From JADJOY01 sp016713535 [NCBI: Deltaproteobacteria bacterium] (GTDB lineage: Bacteria > JADJOY01), in the NCBI GenBank assembly GCA_016713535.1, contig JADJOY010000010.1, forward strand, positions 1-64,000: a DNA stretch of 64,000 bases. Direction: 5' to 3'. This document shows positions 26,971 to 36,415 of the stretch, in pieces. Each line of letters opens with the position of its first letter. Positions within the stretch are counted from its first letter, which is position 1. The notes under the pieces were generated by a model. It was not told the origin of the DNA. It saw only the letters and a list, made by a program, of their open reading frames with translations, and did not search any database. Position numbers and translations under genes: made by a program.

Positions 26971-29800
26971 TCAGAACGGGTACCCGAACGAGAAGTGCAG
27001 CGCGAAGCGCTCGAGCGGGGGGTTGGCGGTGAGCTGGTAGCCGAGATCGAGCCGCACCGGGCCGACGGGCGTGCGCGCGCGGATCCCGGCTCCGGCGGTC
27101 GGCTGGATGTGCCCGAAGACCGAGCCCGCGTCCTTGGTCACGCTTCCCGCGTCACTGAACACCGCTCCCTCGAGGATCGAGACCAGCGGGAAAGCGCAAC
27201 TCGGCGCTCGCGAGGAAGCGCGCGCCGCCGCCCAGGGGGCGACCCTCGGCGTCGAGCCGGCCCACCCGGTCCTCCTCGAAGCCGCGCACCGAGCTCGCGC
27301 CACCCGCGAACAAGAGCTCGGGCGCGGGCACCTCGTCGGTGACGCCGTAGAGCTCGACGTCGGTGAAGCGCACCGAGAGCACGCCGATGACGCGCTCGGT
27401 GAGCTCCTGGTAGTGGCGCGCCTGGAAGTCCAGACGCACGAAGTCGTCGTCGGACACGAGGGTCCGGGCGGCCACTCCCACCGACCCGGCGAGGAACTGG
27501 CCGCGGGTCGGATAGAGCAGGTCGTTACGGGTGTCCCGCACCACGCCGCTGCTCCACACCAGCTCGCGGGTGATCCCCTCCTCGGGCGCCTCGGGGTCGA
27601 AGCTCGTGACGTTCGAGATGTCGCTGATGCGATACGTGAGGCCGAGCGTGCCGACGAGCTTGGGAGCGAGCGAGCGCTTGATCTCGGCGCCGCCCTCGAT
27701 CTCCTCGCGGTCGAACGCCGGGAAGTTCTGGTCCTTGTACGAGCCCATCAGCGAGCCGCGCAGGTGCTGCAGCAGGAAGCGCGGATCGGTGAACGTGACC
27801 GACGCCTGGCGGTCGTCCTGACCGTAGGTGCCGTCCACCCGCGCCTCGATCGCCCGCCCCATCAGGTTGAGGACCTCGAGGGTGAAGTGGCCCGCGGCGC
27901 CGCGGTCGGTGTCGTAGCTGGGGCCGACGTCGAAGCGCAGGTTGGGTCGCTGGCGAAGCTCCACGACCACGGGCACGGCGCGCTCGGCCGCGGCGGCCTC
28001 GATCGCGGTCTCGGCCGGCTCCCGCGCGGGCGGCGCGCTCGCGCCCGGCTCGGCTGGCGCGGCGGCGGCCGGGCTGGGCGTGGCGCCGGGCACGCGGGTG
28101 TTGCCGAGACCTACCGGGCGGACGCGGATCGACTCGAAGACGTCGAGCTCGCGCAGGTCCTCGTGGGTCTTCACGATCGACTCGGGCGTCAGGTCGCGGC
28201 CCGTCTTGAGGTAGATCGAACGATCGATCAGCTCGTCGTCGACGTTCTCGCCGCCGAGGGTGAACACCGGACCCACCACGAAGTGCGTGCCGGGCACGGC
28301 GCTCACCATCAGCGCCACGGCGCTCGAGTCCGCGCTCCAGACCTCGCCGATGCCGACCACGGCGCGCAGGTGACCGTCGACGCCGAAGGCCGTCTCGAGC
28401 TCCTGACGCCAGCGCTCGACCCGCTCCGCGACGTAGGGCTCGCCGACCACCACCGGCACGCCCTTCGGCACCGCGTCGCGCACCGCGTCGGGCACGTTCG
28501 CGAACGTGACGTCCCCGATCCGCGCCAGCGGGCCTTCGTCGATCGGGAACAGCAGCGCGATCTCGTCGCCCACCACCTGGCGCTGGGCCGGGTCGACGTG
28601 AACGCCGACGTAGCCGCGAGCCCGGTACTCCTCCTCGATGGCGACGCGATCGCCTTCGAGGACGTCGTCCTGGAGACGCGGCGCCAGGACCAACCAGCGG
28701 TGCTTGCGGCTCTGCACGAGCTTGCGGAGCTCGTGGCCCGGGATCGCGTGATTGCCGACGAAACGCACCCGCCCGACCGAGCGCGGCTCGCCCTCGTCGA
28801 TGCGGTAGAGGACCTCCACGCGATCGGGGAGCTCGTTGCGCTCGGTGGCGACCCGGGCGTCGGGGTAGCCCGCTCTCTGGTACGCCTTGCGGACCGCGTC
28901 GCCGCCCTCCTGCACCAGGAACAGGCCGTAGCTCCCCTCGCGCGCGAACGGCAGCACCTCCTGGAGATCGTCCTCGTCGAGGGCGTGGTTGCCGACGAAG
29001 TGAACCGTCAGCGGCTTCCGCTCCTCGACACGGACCCGGAGGTCGACGTTCTCGGTGCGCGGGTCCGGATCGACTCCACCCGAGGCCACGCGAGCCCGCA
29101 CGTAACCCTTCTCGCGGTACTCGTCGCGCACCCGGTCGAGGCGCATCTGGAAGTCTTCCTCGTCGAAGAAGAACCATGGGCGCACGACGTGGTCGATGTG
29201 GCTGGCGGGCATCGCGCTCGCGCCCTCGACGGTCACGTCGCGCACCGTCAGCCACGGCGCGCGGTCGCAGGTGTAGGTGAGGTCCACCGAGCGGTGCTCG
29301 GACGGCTCCGACGATCCCTCGCAACGGGTGCCGAGGAAGCCCTTGCGCTCGGCGAGGCGCTCGAGCCGAGCGACCTCGGCGGGGAGCTCGCCGGCGTCGT
29401 AGGGGTCGCCGATCCGCATCCGCAACGCGTTGCGGGCCTCACGGTCGAAGATCGGGAAGAGGCCGTGGAACGAGATGTCGTGGATCGGCGGACGCCGCGC
29501 GACGCGCACCTCGACGTGCGCGCCGTCTTCGCGTGGAGTGACGGTCACGTCCTCGCGCACGGGCGGGACCAGGAGCGGCAGCGCACGGAGCCGCTCGAGA
29601 CCGGCGCGGATCGTCTCCTCGTCGAGTCGCGAGCCGATCGGCCAACCGAGGGCGTCCCGCAGCGCGTCGAGCGGCAGGTCGTCCCCGGTCACCACCGTGA
29701 CCTCGGCGACCCGTGGGTCACCGGTGGACGTCGCGCTCACCGGCTGCGCGACCGCGGCGCTCACCAACGACGCGACCATCACCCAGCCCGCGATCCGCAC
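26971..29800 (-). CDS. tamA: TamA, Omp85-family outer-membrane assembly protein (one-base frameshift)
   Basis: About 942 residues once the frame is restored. It has a signal peptide (MRIAGWVMVASLVSAAVAQ), several POTRA domains (for example VHFVGNHALDEDDLQEVL and VRFVGNHAIPGHELRKL), a Pro/Ala-rich linker, and an Omp85 barrel ending in a C-terminal Phe (HFSFGYPF). One extra G in GGG at 27188-27190 breaks the frame after LASAELRFP; with it removed, ELRFPLVSILEGAVF follows naturally to 26971. Probably a sequencing error, since both halves are intact. It is in an operon with tamB. Confidence 0.9.
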
Positions 29801-29860
29801 GGCTCACCCAGGGTGCTCGGGGCGGATCGCGGACTGGCTGGGCGTCGCTCGGCCGTCGCG

Positions 29861-30451
29861 TCAGCGGATCGCGTCGCGACAGGCGGGGCTCAGCGAGCCC
29901 TCGTGGCTCTGCAGGCAGCGCACGATGTTTCCGTGGCCCGGCTCGACGCCGCGGCACTCCCGGCTGATGTCGCCGCTGCAGGCGCGCTCGAAGTCTTCCT
30001 TGCGGTCCTCGAGCTTCTCCTTGGCGTCGTGCTTCGCGTCCTGCACCCGCTCACGCGCGTCGTCGACGTCGCTCTTCGCCTGCGAGACCTCGGCGCGGCA
30101 GTCGCGCGTGAGCTGGGACTCGTGGGCGGCGAGGCACTGCACCACGCGTCCCTTGCCCGACTCGACGTTGCCGCACAGCCGCGCGGCGTCGTCGGAGCAC
30201 GCGCGCGAGACCTGGTTCGCGTGATCCTGCATCTGATCGAGCTGACGGGCGCAGTCGGGGCTGAGCTGGCGCGGATGGTCCTGGAGGCAGCGGATGCGCG
30301 CGCCGCCGCCTTCCTTGACGTGGCCACAGATCCGCTCGGAGTCGTCGGCACACGCCCCCTGGGCGCGCGCCGGGGTGGGCGCGGCGGCGAACGCGAACGT
30401 GACCGAGAGGAGGAGCGAGGCGACGAATGTCGAGGCGCGTGACGTGGGCAT
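29861..30451 (-). CDS. Secreted Cys-rich repeat protein
   Basis: A 196-residue exported protein with a signal peptide (SLLLSVTFAFAAAPTPARA). It has three Cys-rich repeats of the golgi-apparatus-protein/FGFR1 type, each of the form CxxDxxRxCgxVxxGxGrxxxCLxxHxxxLSxxC: 33-70, 84-120 and 163-195. A charged helix (SQAKSDVDDARERVQDAKHD) separates repeats two and three. The ribosome site GGAGG lies upstream. It precedes tamA by 60 bases in the same direction, so it may be co-transcribed. Confidence 0.85.
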   Translation of the reverse strand: MPTSRASTFVASLLLSVTFAFAAAPTPARAQGACADDSERICGHVKEGGGARIRCLQDHPRQLSPDCARQLDQMQDHANQVSRACSDDAARLCGNVESGKGRVVQCLAAHESQLTRDCRAEVSQAKSDVDDARERVQDAKHDAKEKLEDRKEDFERACSGDISRECRGVEPGHGNIVRCLQSHEGSLSPACRDAIR

Positions 30452-30668
30452 GGTGACCTCCGTGGGCGAGCAGGCAAGTGCCGCCCCACGCCGGTGCCGA
30501 GGTGCAAGAAGCAAACCCTCTCCCGCGAGGACCACGATCCGTGCCAGCGGGCGCTCTTCGGCGGCGATTCGCCGCGGGACCGCCCCGCGCCGCGCGGCTC
30601 GATTGTTCGATCGGCCGAGCGAGCCGCGACGCGGGTGCGCCGCCGTCACCTGCGTTTCCACGCCCGGC

Positions 30669-30824
30669 TCACAGCCAGCCGTTCATCGACAGGAACGCCA
30701 CCACCACCAGCAGCGCTCCCACCGCCTTCAGCGGCAAGAAGCCCCAGCTCCGGCTGTGCGGCCACACCGGCAGCACCCCGACCCCCGTGAGGAGGAGCAA
30801 GAGGGAGAGGATCGAGCCGAGCAT
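30669..30824 (-). CDS. DUF3309-like small membrane protein
   Basis: A 51-residue protein of two hydrophobic helices, MLGSILSLLLLLTGVGVLPV, then WPHSRSWGF, then a helix ending SMNGWL. The short loop PVWPHSRSWGFLP between the helices is the DUF3309 signature. GGAGA lies upstream of the ATG. The family is widespread next to stress genes and has no known function. Confidence 0.75.
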   Translation of the reverse strand: MLGSILSLLLLLTGVGVLPVWPHSRSWGFLPLKAVGALLVVVAFLSMNGWL

Positions 30825-30876
30825 GGCGCTTTCTCCGAGGGGGCTGGCGACGCGCTCGCGCGGGTCCGCACTCGGC

Positions 30877-31116
30877 TCAGCCGTCCAGCCAGCCGTCGCC
30901 GTGATCGTGGCGTCGCAACCCTCGCAGCAGGCCGAACGCGAAGCCGACCGCGAGCACGGTGTACGGCGCGCGCGAGACCAGCGCGCCCGGATGCGCGTAG
31001 CCCCGCACCGCAGTGCCGAGCTCGCCCATCACCCGCCCGAGCTCCTTTTGCTGGGCGTCGATGCGGCGCACGAGATCCTCGCGCCGCTCGTCCAGGGACG
31101 CGGGTTCGAGGCTCAT
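30877..31116 (-). CDS. Small tail-anchored membrane protein
   Basis: A 79-residue protein with a charged helix (DERREDLVRRIDAQQKELGRV) and one C-terminal transmembrane segment (APYTVLAVGFAFGLLRGLRR), similar in layout to DUF883/YqjD proteins. Its ATG overlaps the stop of the holin-like gene upstream (ATGA), so the two are coupled. Confidence 0.65.
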   Translation of the reverse strand: MSLEPASLDERREDLVRRIDAQQKELGRVMGELGTAVRGYAHPGALVSRAPYTVLAVGFAFGLLRGLRRHDHGDGWLDG

Positions 31117-31490
31117 GACGCGCCTTCCTTCGGGGTGGGATCGACCGCGTCGCGGCCGATCTCGGCGAGGCGCGCACCGAGCTTGGTGAGGTGACGGAAG
31201 GCCGCCGAGGCGAGCAGCACCGCGACCAGGAACTGCGCCCCCCCCACGATCGCGATCGCCACGGGCAGCTCGAACCAGCGCGTGAGCAGCGCCGCCGCGA
31301 ATGCCAGCCCCACCCCCCACGCCAGCAGCAACGCCCACATCGAGAGCAGGGCGAGCCCGACGCCCGCGCGGATCTGCGCGTCGATGCGCTTGAGGTCGAG
31401 CGCGATCAGACGAACGCGATCGATGATCAGCGACTCGGAGAGCTCCGAGGCGCGGGCCACCGTCGTACGGATCGATACGGCCTTCTCCAT
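31113..31490 (-). CDS. Holin-superfamily-like membrane protein (phage_holin_3_6 type)
   Basis: A 125-residue protein with an N-terminal amphipathic helix (ESLIIDRVRLIALDLKRI), two transmembrane helices (LALLSMWALLLAWGVGLAF and VAIAIVGGAQFLVAVLLAS) and a charged end. This matches the chromosomal putative holin-X/phage_holin_3_6 family, found beside YqjD/ElaB-like genes in many Proteobacteria, as here. A lytic role is not implied. Coupled to the downstream gene. Confidence 0.7.
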   Translation of the reverse strand: MEKAVSIRTTVARASELSESLIIDRVRLIALDLKRIDAQIRAGVGLALLSMWALLLAWGVGLAFAAALLTRWFELPVAIAIVGGAQFLVAVLLASAAFRHLTKLGARLAEIGRDAVDPTPKEGAS

Positions 31491-31640
31491 CGCGTTGCCT
31501 CTGCCGAGCGTTCGGCGTTCGGGTCGACCAGCACCCGTAGTCAGGCAAGACGCGTGCCCCTGGCAGCAGGCGACGTGACGCAGCAGCGGCGCGGCCGGTG
31601 CGCCACTTCCGGCTCCCACGCGCGGTCCGCGCTCGGGCCG

Positions 31641-31650
31641 TTTCTACAAA
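31641..31650 (+). promoter_or_regulatory. TTTCTACAAA box, copy 4
   Basis: Exact TTTCTACAAA in the divergent region between the holin-like operon (leftward from 31490) and the hydrophilic stress-type gene (rightward from 31787), about 140-150 bases from each start. Confidence 0.45.
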
Positions 31651-31786
31651 CGACGGGCCCCCGAGCACGTTCGGATGGCGCGGAGGCACGGCATCGGGCC
31701 CCACGGGGTGCGGGGTCGCGGCACCCGCCTTGCTCTTCCTGGGGGAAGTCGTGACCTCACAGCAACTCACCAGGAGAGACCCAGCG

Positions 31787-32068
31787 ATGGCAGCCGAAAA
31801 GAACCTCGACAAGAACGCGAACGAAGGCGAAGGCAGCCGGAGCGGCGCCCGCCAGTACGACGACGGCGCGACCCGCCACGCCAAGGCCGGCGAGTCCGAC
31901 CGCGCGGCGCGTCAGGCCGCACGGGATCTCGACGACCCCGCGACGAAGCGCGACCTCGCGCAGGCCGAGAAGGTCGGTCGCGAGCGAACCAAGGAGGAGG
32001 ATCGCCTGCTCCGCGAGCCCGCCGCGACTCGGCCCAAGAGCGGCGATCATGGGCCGGGCGGCCGCTGA
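31787..32068 (+). CDS. Small hydrophilic stress-type protein, hypothetical
   Basis: A 93-residue, highly charged protein without hydrophobic segments (AAEKNLDKNANEGEGSRSG at the start, RTKEEDRLLREPAATRP near the end). AGGAGA lies 9 bases upstream of the ATG. The composition resembles LEA-like or KGG-type disordered stress proteins. No family I can name with confidence. Confidence 0.55.
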   Translation: MAAEKNLDKNANEGEGSRSGARQYDDGATRHAKAGESDRAARQAARDLDDPATKRDLAQAEKVGRERTKEEDRLLREPAATRPKSGDHGPGGR

Positions 32069-32162
32069 GCCTGGCGCGTCGGACGTCGAGAGCGGTGCGG
32101 AGGCAGGCGCGCCGTAGACCTCTCGGGGAGGAGGTCGGCCGCGCGGCGACGAGCCGCGGCGG

Positions 32163-32675
32163 CTGACCTTTCACCGCTTCGCCGAGGCCACCGCGAATCG
32201 CACCGGCCACCCCGCGGTGTTCGGGCTGGCGGTGGGGCTGGTGGTGGTGTGGGCCGCGACCGGCCCGATCTTCCGCTTCAGCGAGACCTGGCAGCTCGTC
32301 ATCAACACCGGCACGACCATCATCACGTTCCTGATGGTGTTCCTGATCCAGAACACCCAGAACCGCGACGCGCACGCGGTTCAGCTCGAGCTCGACGAGC
32401 TGATCCGCGCCCTCGACGGCGCCGACGATTCGCTCCTCGACCTCGAGGACCTCGACGACCTCGAGCTCGAGGTGCTGCGCCGGCGCTACGAGGATCTCGC
32501 GGCGAGCGCGCGCGCCCGCCTCGCCGGCGACCCGCCGCCCCAGATGCGCACTGCCGCGGCCCTCGGCGTCGCGGCCGACCGGGTCAGGCGCCTGCGAACG
32601 AGCGCCGCGCGAACGTCCCCGACGGCAGACGCCAGCGGCTCGAGTCCGCGACGCTCATCTCGCCCTCCTCGCTGA
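32163..32675 (+). CDS. Low-affinity iron permease
   Basis: A member of the low-affinity iron permease family (PF04120, FET4-like): the RFAE-type start, helix VFGLAVGLVVVWAATGP, then the conserved FSETWQLVINTGTTIITFLM and IQNTQNRDAHAVQLELDEL. The family start should lie before HRFAEATANRTG, yet no ATG, GTG or TTG is available; the in-frame CTG at 32163 (MTFHRFAEA) is the best guess, with GTG at 32217 too far downstream. The last 92 bases overlap the convergent methyltransferase gene. Confidence 0.8.
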   Translation: MTFHRFAEATANRTGHPAVFGLAVGLVVVWAATGPIFRFSETWQLVINTGTTIITFLMVFLIQNTQNRDAHAVQLELDELIRALDGADDSLLDLEDLDDLELEVLRRRYEDLAASARARLAGDPPPQMRTAAALGVAADRVRRLRTSAARTSPTADASGSSPRRSSRPPR

Positions 32676-33465
32676 GCGCCGCAGGCGGGTGCCCCGCGAG
32701 CGCCTCGTCGAGGAGGTTGGAGAGGGCGATGGGGCCGAAGCCGGGGCTGTGCGCCGAGAGCAGCACCACGAGCGGCTCGGGAGCGAGGAGCTTCGCGACC
32801 TCGGCGAGGAGGGCGGGGAGGTGGTCCTCGATCTTCCACACCTGCTTGCCCGCGCCGCGGCCGAAGCTCGGCGGATCGAGGATCACTCCGTCGTAGCGGC
32901 GTCCGCGGCGCACCTCGCGGGCCGCGAACGCGAGCGCGTCGTCGACGAGCCACTGCACCGCGTCCGGTGCCACGTCGTTCCTCTCGGCGTTGCGTCGCGC
33001 CCAGTCGACGACGCCGCGCGCGGCGTCCACGTGGGTCACCTGCGCGCCGGCGCGGGCGCACGCGATCGTCGCCCCTCCCGTGTACGCGAACAGGTTGAGC
33101 ACCCGCGGCCGCGGCGCCGCGGGCCGCGCCGCGCGACGCGCGCCGATCACCTGGCGCAGCCAGCCCCACTGGCCGGCCTGCTCGGCGAAGAGCCCGAGGT
33201 GGCCGAAGGGCGTGGCCTTGGCGATGAGCTGGAGCCCGCCGTGGCTCACCACCCACTCCTCGGGCACCGGCCGCCGGACTTCCCAGTGGCCGCCACCTTT
33301 CTCGCTGCGATGGTGGACCAGGTCGACGTCCTTCCACTCGCCCGCGGAGAGGCGCGGCTTCCACCACGCGGTCGCGGCCTGGCGCTCGACCCGGTACGGG
33401 CCGATCTGCTCGAGCTTTCGGCCGTGGCCGCTGTCGAGGAGCCGGTACGCGGTCTCGGCGGCCAC
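32584..33465 (-). CDS. Class I SAM-dependent methyltransferase, RlmI/RlmK-like
   Basis: A 293-residue methyltransferase of COG1092 type: SAM site NLFAYTGGATIACARAGA, then VTHVDAARGVVDWARRNAERN, and the catalytic-type motif YDGVILDPPSFGRG. Family members methylate cytosine in 23S rRNA. It lacks the PUA domain of RlmI. The GTG start follows the tgt stop by 2 bases, so it is co-translated with tgt. A 92-base convergent overlap with the iron permease is present at its 3' end. Confidence 0.85.
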   Translation of the reverse strand: MAAETAYRLLDSGHGRKLEQIGPYRVERQAATAWWKPRLSAGEWKDVDLVHHRSEKGGGHWEVRRPVPEEWVVSHGGLQLIAKATPFGHLGLFAEQAGQWGWLRQVIGARRAARPAAPRPRVLNLFAYTGGATIACARAGAQVTHVDAARGVVDWARRNAERNDVAPDAVQWLVDDALAFAAREVRRGRRYDGVILDPPSFGRGAGKQVWKIEDHLPALLAEVAKLLAPEPLVVLLSAHSPGFGPIALSNLLDEALAGHPPAALSEEGEMSVADSSRWRLPSGTFARRSFAGA

Positions 33466-33467
33466 GC

Positions 33468-34640
33468 TCAGCGCCCTTTGCGGTCCTTCTTGCGCGGGTT
33501 GCGCATCTCCGGCACGTCGTCCTGGCGCTTGTACCGGGAGAGGAAGTCGCGCTTCATCGCGGTGAAGTCGCCGGCCTCGATCGCGGCGCGGATGCGCTTC
33601 ATGAGGTGCTGGTAGAAGTGCAGGTTGTGGATGCTGGCGAGGGTCGCGTAGATCGCCTCGCCCGCGTACAGGAAGTGGCGCAGCGCGAGCCGCGAGAAGT
33701 TCTTGCAGGTGTAGCAGTCGCACGAGGTGTCGACGGGGTAGCGGTCCTTCTTGTAGCGCTTGTCGCCGATGCGCAGCTTCCCTTCCACCGTGAAGAGCGT
33801 GCCGTTGCGCGCGTAGCGGGTGGGGATCACGCAGTCGAACATGTCGATGCCGCGCTCGACCGCCTCGAGGATGTCCTCGGGCAACCCCACGCCCATGAGG
33901 TAGCGGGGCAGGTTCTCGGGCAGGAGCGGCGCCGTGGTGGCGACCACCGAGCACAACAGGTCGAGCCCCTCGCCGACGCTCACGCCGCCGATCGCGAAGC
34001 CGTCGAACGGCAGCGACGCGATCTGCTCCGCGGCGCGGATGCGCAGCTTCTCGAAGGTGCCGCCCTGCACGATGCCGAACAGGTACTGGTGCGGCGCCAG
34101 CTCCACCGACAGGCACCGCTGCGCCCACCGGTAGGTGCGCTCGACCGCGCGATCGAGGTAGCCGTATTCGGCCGGGTATTCGACGCACTCGTCGAAGGCC
34201 ATGACGATGTCCGCCCCGAGCTGGCGCTGCACCTCCATCGAGCTCTCGGGGGTCATCTTGATGGGCTGCGCGTCCTCGCCGTGACGGAAGGTGGCGCCGC
34301 TCTCGTCGATCTTGGTGCCCGGCAAGCTGAACACCTGGAAGCCGCCCGAGTCGGTGAGGATCGTGCGGTTCCAGCCCGTGAACTTGTGCAGGCCGCCCAT
34401 CCGCGCGACGCGCTCGGCGCGCTCCTCGAGCGACATGTGGAAGGCGTTCGCGAGCATCACCTGTGCCCCGGTGTCGGCGACCTGCGGTGGCGTCATCGAC
34501 TTCACCGCGCCGAGCGTCCCGACCGGCATGAACGCCGGTCCGTCGACCACGCCGTGGGCGGTGCGGAAGCGGGTGCGGCGCGCGAACGACTCGCGGTCGG
34601 TCGCGAGCAGCTCGAAGTGGATGTCCTTCCTCGGCCTCAT
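33468..34640 (-). CDS. tgt: Queuine/preQ1 tRNA-ribosyltransferase
   Basis: A 390-residue bacterial Tgt, which replaces G34 with preQ1 in tRNAs with GUN anticodons. Key parts: ILTDSGGFQVFSL (base recognition and general acid/base Asp), the nucleophile region GIDMFDCVIPTRYARNG, and the zinc site CDCYTC followed by His in the last 90 residues. The length is normal. It is first in a small operon with the methyltransferase; a pseudouridine synthase lies 13 bases upstream in the same direction. Confidence 0.97.
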   Translation of the reverse strand: MRPRKDIHFELLATDRESFARRTRFRTAHGVVDGPAFMPVGTLGAVKSMTPPQVADTGAQVMLANAFHMSLEERAERVARMGGLHKFTGWNRTILTDSGGFQVFSLPGTKIDESGATFRHGEDAQPIKMTPESSMEVQRQLGADIVMAFDECVEYPAEYGYLDRAVERTYRWAQRCLSVELAPHQYLFGIVQGGTFEKLRIRAAEQIASLPFDGFAIGGVSVGEGLDLLCSVVATTAPLLPENLPRYLMGVGLPEDILEAVERGIDMFDCVIPTRYARNGTLFTVEGKLRIGDKRYKKDRYPVDTSCDCYTCKNFSRLALRHFLYAGEAIYATLASIHNLHFYQHLMKRIRAAIEAGDFTAMKRDFLSRYKRQDDVPEMRNPRKKDRKGR

Positions 34641-34653
34641 GCGGATCCTCGAT

Positions 34654-35337
34654 TCAGGGCCAGGTCCCGCGGAACGTGCGCCACCAGCTCACGTCGGGCG
34701 GCGCGCAGCTCACCTCGACCGGCGTACGCGCGGTCGGGTGCGGGAAAACCAGCCGCCGCGCGTGCAGCGCGATGCTGGCGTCGGGAAGCGGCTCGACCGC
34801 ACCGTACTTGAGATCACCGAGGAGCGGCGCGCCCAGCTCCCGGCACAGGAGCCTTAGCTGGTGGCTGCGTCCCGTGAGGGGCTCGAGGCGAAGCAGCGAG
34901 ACGCCGTCGCGGCTCGCGATGACCTGGAAGCGCGAGCGGCCGAGCTTGGCGCCCGGGTGGGCGCTCGAGACGGCGCGCACCACGTTCCTGCGCTCGTCCT
35001 TCACGATCCAGAGCTCCACCTCGCCGCTCTCCTCGGACGGAGCGCCCGCGACCAGCCCGAGGTACGTCTTGTCCACCGAGCGGGTCCTCCACGCGTCGCT
35101 CAGCCGTGACGCCGCCTTGCTGGTGCGCGCGAACAGCACCACGCCCGAGACCGGCCGATCGAGGCGGTGCACCACGCCCACGAACACGTTCCCCGGCTTC
35201 CCCGCGGTGACCCGGATCCACTCGCGCGCCTCGTCGAGGAGCGAGACGTCGCCGCTCTCGTCGGGGACGGTGGGCACGCCCGCCGGCTTGGCGACCGCGA
35301 TCACGTGGTTGTCGGCGTGGAGGACGTCGAGCGTCAT
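34654..35337 (-). CDS. RluA-family pseudouridine synthase
   Basis: A 227-residue enzyme that isomerises uridine in rRNA or tRNA. The catalytic Asp60 lies in VHRLDRPVSGVVLFAR, followed by KTYLGLVAG and the C-terminal GRSHQLRLLCRELGAPLLGD block. There is no S4 domain, so the RNA target (RluA, RluC or TruC type) cannot be fixed. I start it at MTLDVLHAD; upstream residues are not family-like. With tgt and the methyltransferase it makes an RNA-modification operon. Confidence 0.92.
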   Translation of the reverse strand: MTLDVLHADNHVIAVAKPAGVPTVPDESGDVSLLDEAREWIRVTAGKPGNVFVGVVHRLDRPVSGVVLFARTSKAASRLSDAWRTRSVDKTYLGLVAGAPSEESGEVELWIVKDERRNVVRAVSSAHPGAKLGRSRFQVIASRDGVSLLRLEPLTGRSHQLRLLCRELGAPLLGDLKYGAVEPLPDASIALHARRLVFPHPTARTPVEVSCAPPDVSWWRTFRGTWP

Positions 35338-35513
35338 GGGTGGGCGACTCGAGCGTCGTGGCGCGCGCAAGCTACGCGAGCGCGGCGCGGGCGATCAACC
35401 CGAGCCGGCGGCAGCGCGCCGTGAGGCGCGGCCCCTCTTCCGGCAGCCTGCCAGACCACCCTTGCAGCGCGACGCGGCGAACCCCTAATGTGGCCGCCTC
35501 GCAGGGAGGGACG

Positions 35514-36128
35514 ATGACCAAACGGACGTTTCGATCGTCGACGGTGTTCGCGCTGAGCGCGCTGCTCACGCTCGCCGCGAGCGGCCCGGCGGCCCGCGCC
35601 GCCGAGTCGGCCACCCGGCTTCGTTACCTCGACGCCAAGGGCACCGTGCTGATGGCGTTCGAGGTCAAGGACGGCGCGGTCGAGGCCACCGGCTTGAACG
35701 GCGCCAAGCTCGGCAAGCTCAAGCTCTTAGGCGATCGCGTGAAGCTGCGCGACGCGAGCGACGTCGAGCGCCTCAAGGTGAAGCGCAAGGACAACGGCTC
35801 GGAGGTCGAGGACGGCTCGGGCAACCGGCTCTACCGGATCAAGGAAAAGGGCGACGGCAAGCTGGTCCTCGACGACGCGGGAGGGACCACCCTCGCGACC
35901 GTGCGCGCCGACGGCTCGGGCGCCGAGGTGCGGCGCGACTCTGGAGAGGTGCTCGCCAAGGTGAAGGCGAGCGGCGGCAAGGTGACGTTCGAGGGCGCGA
36001 ACGGCGACAAGCTCGGCGAGCTCGAAGGCGCGAGCGACACCCGCGCCGCCGCGTGGCTCGTGATCGAGAAGCTCTCCCTCGCCGAGCGCGCGGCGCTGTG
36101 GGCGTTCTACGCGAAGGTGGCGCCGTGA
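35514..36128 (+). CDS. Secreted beta-rich repeat protein, hypothetical
   Basis: A 204-residue exported protein: signal peptide (FALSALLTLAASGPAARA), then short beta repeats of about 15-20 residues rich in Gly, Lys and Asp (NGAKLGKLKLLGDRVKLRD, SGNRLYRIKEKGDGKLVLD) and a final helix (SLAERAALWAFYAKVAP). The repeats suggest a beta-solenoid or roll. GGAGG lies upstream of the ATG. Its stop overlaps the GTG of the next gene. No known family. Confidence 0.7.
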   Translation: MTKRTFRSSTVFALSALLTLAASGPAARAAESATRLRYLDAKGTVLMAFEVKDGAVEATGLNGAKLGKLKLLGDRVKLRDASDVERLKVKRKDNGSEVEDGSGNRLYRIKEKGDGKLVLDDAGGTTLATVRADGSGAEVRRDSGEVLAKVKASGGKVTFEGANGDKLGELEGASDTRAAAWLVIEKLSLAERAALWAFYAKVAP

Positions 36129-36415
36129 GCTGCGCCGAGCGCAGCGGGTTCCTGTTCGCCCACGCTTGCGACCGCCCCTCGACGGGTGCCTGCTTCTCGT
36201 GCGGCAAGGCGATCTGCGCTCTTCACACGCGCCTTGCCCCCGACGACGGCAGCCCGCTCTGCGTCACGTGCGCCGCGGCTCTCGGCCCCCTCGACGAGGA
36301 CGATCCCCATCGCAATCGCGACACCGCCTACGACTCCGACGACTACCGCGCGTTCGACGACACCGACGACACCAGCGCCGGCGACGACTACGAGGCCGAT
36401 CCCGGCGCCAGTTGA
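36125..36415 (+). CDS. Small zinc-finger-like protein with acidic tail
   Basis: A 96-residue protein starting at GTG, overlapping the previous stop (GTGA). The N-terminal half has a B-box-like Cys/His pattern: HACD, ACFSCGKAIC, LHTRL and LCVTCAA, giving enough ligands for one or two zinc sites. The tail is very acidic (DDTDDTSAGDDYEAD). The function is unknown. Its stop overlaps a TTG that starts the glycosyltransferase (TTGA), so three genes are chained. Confidence 0.65.
   Translation: MSCAERSGFLFAHACDRPSTGACFSCGKAICALHTRLAPDDGSPLCVTCAAALGPLDEDDPHRNRDTAYDSDDYRAFDDTDDTSAGDDYEADPGAS

Noticed and set aside
27071-30442. 1123-codon plus-strand frame across tamA and the Cys-rich gene
   Set aside because: It crosses several real genes in antisense and has shadow composition.
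31113-31490. Phage lysis cassette
   Set aside because: The holin-like protein is a chromosomal stress-type membrane protein beside YqjD-like genes; no endolysin or phage gene is near.
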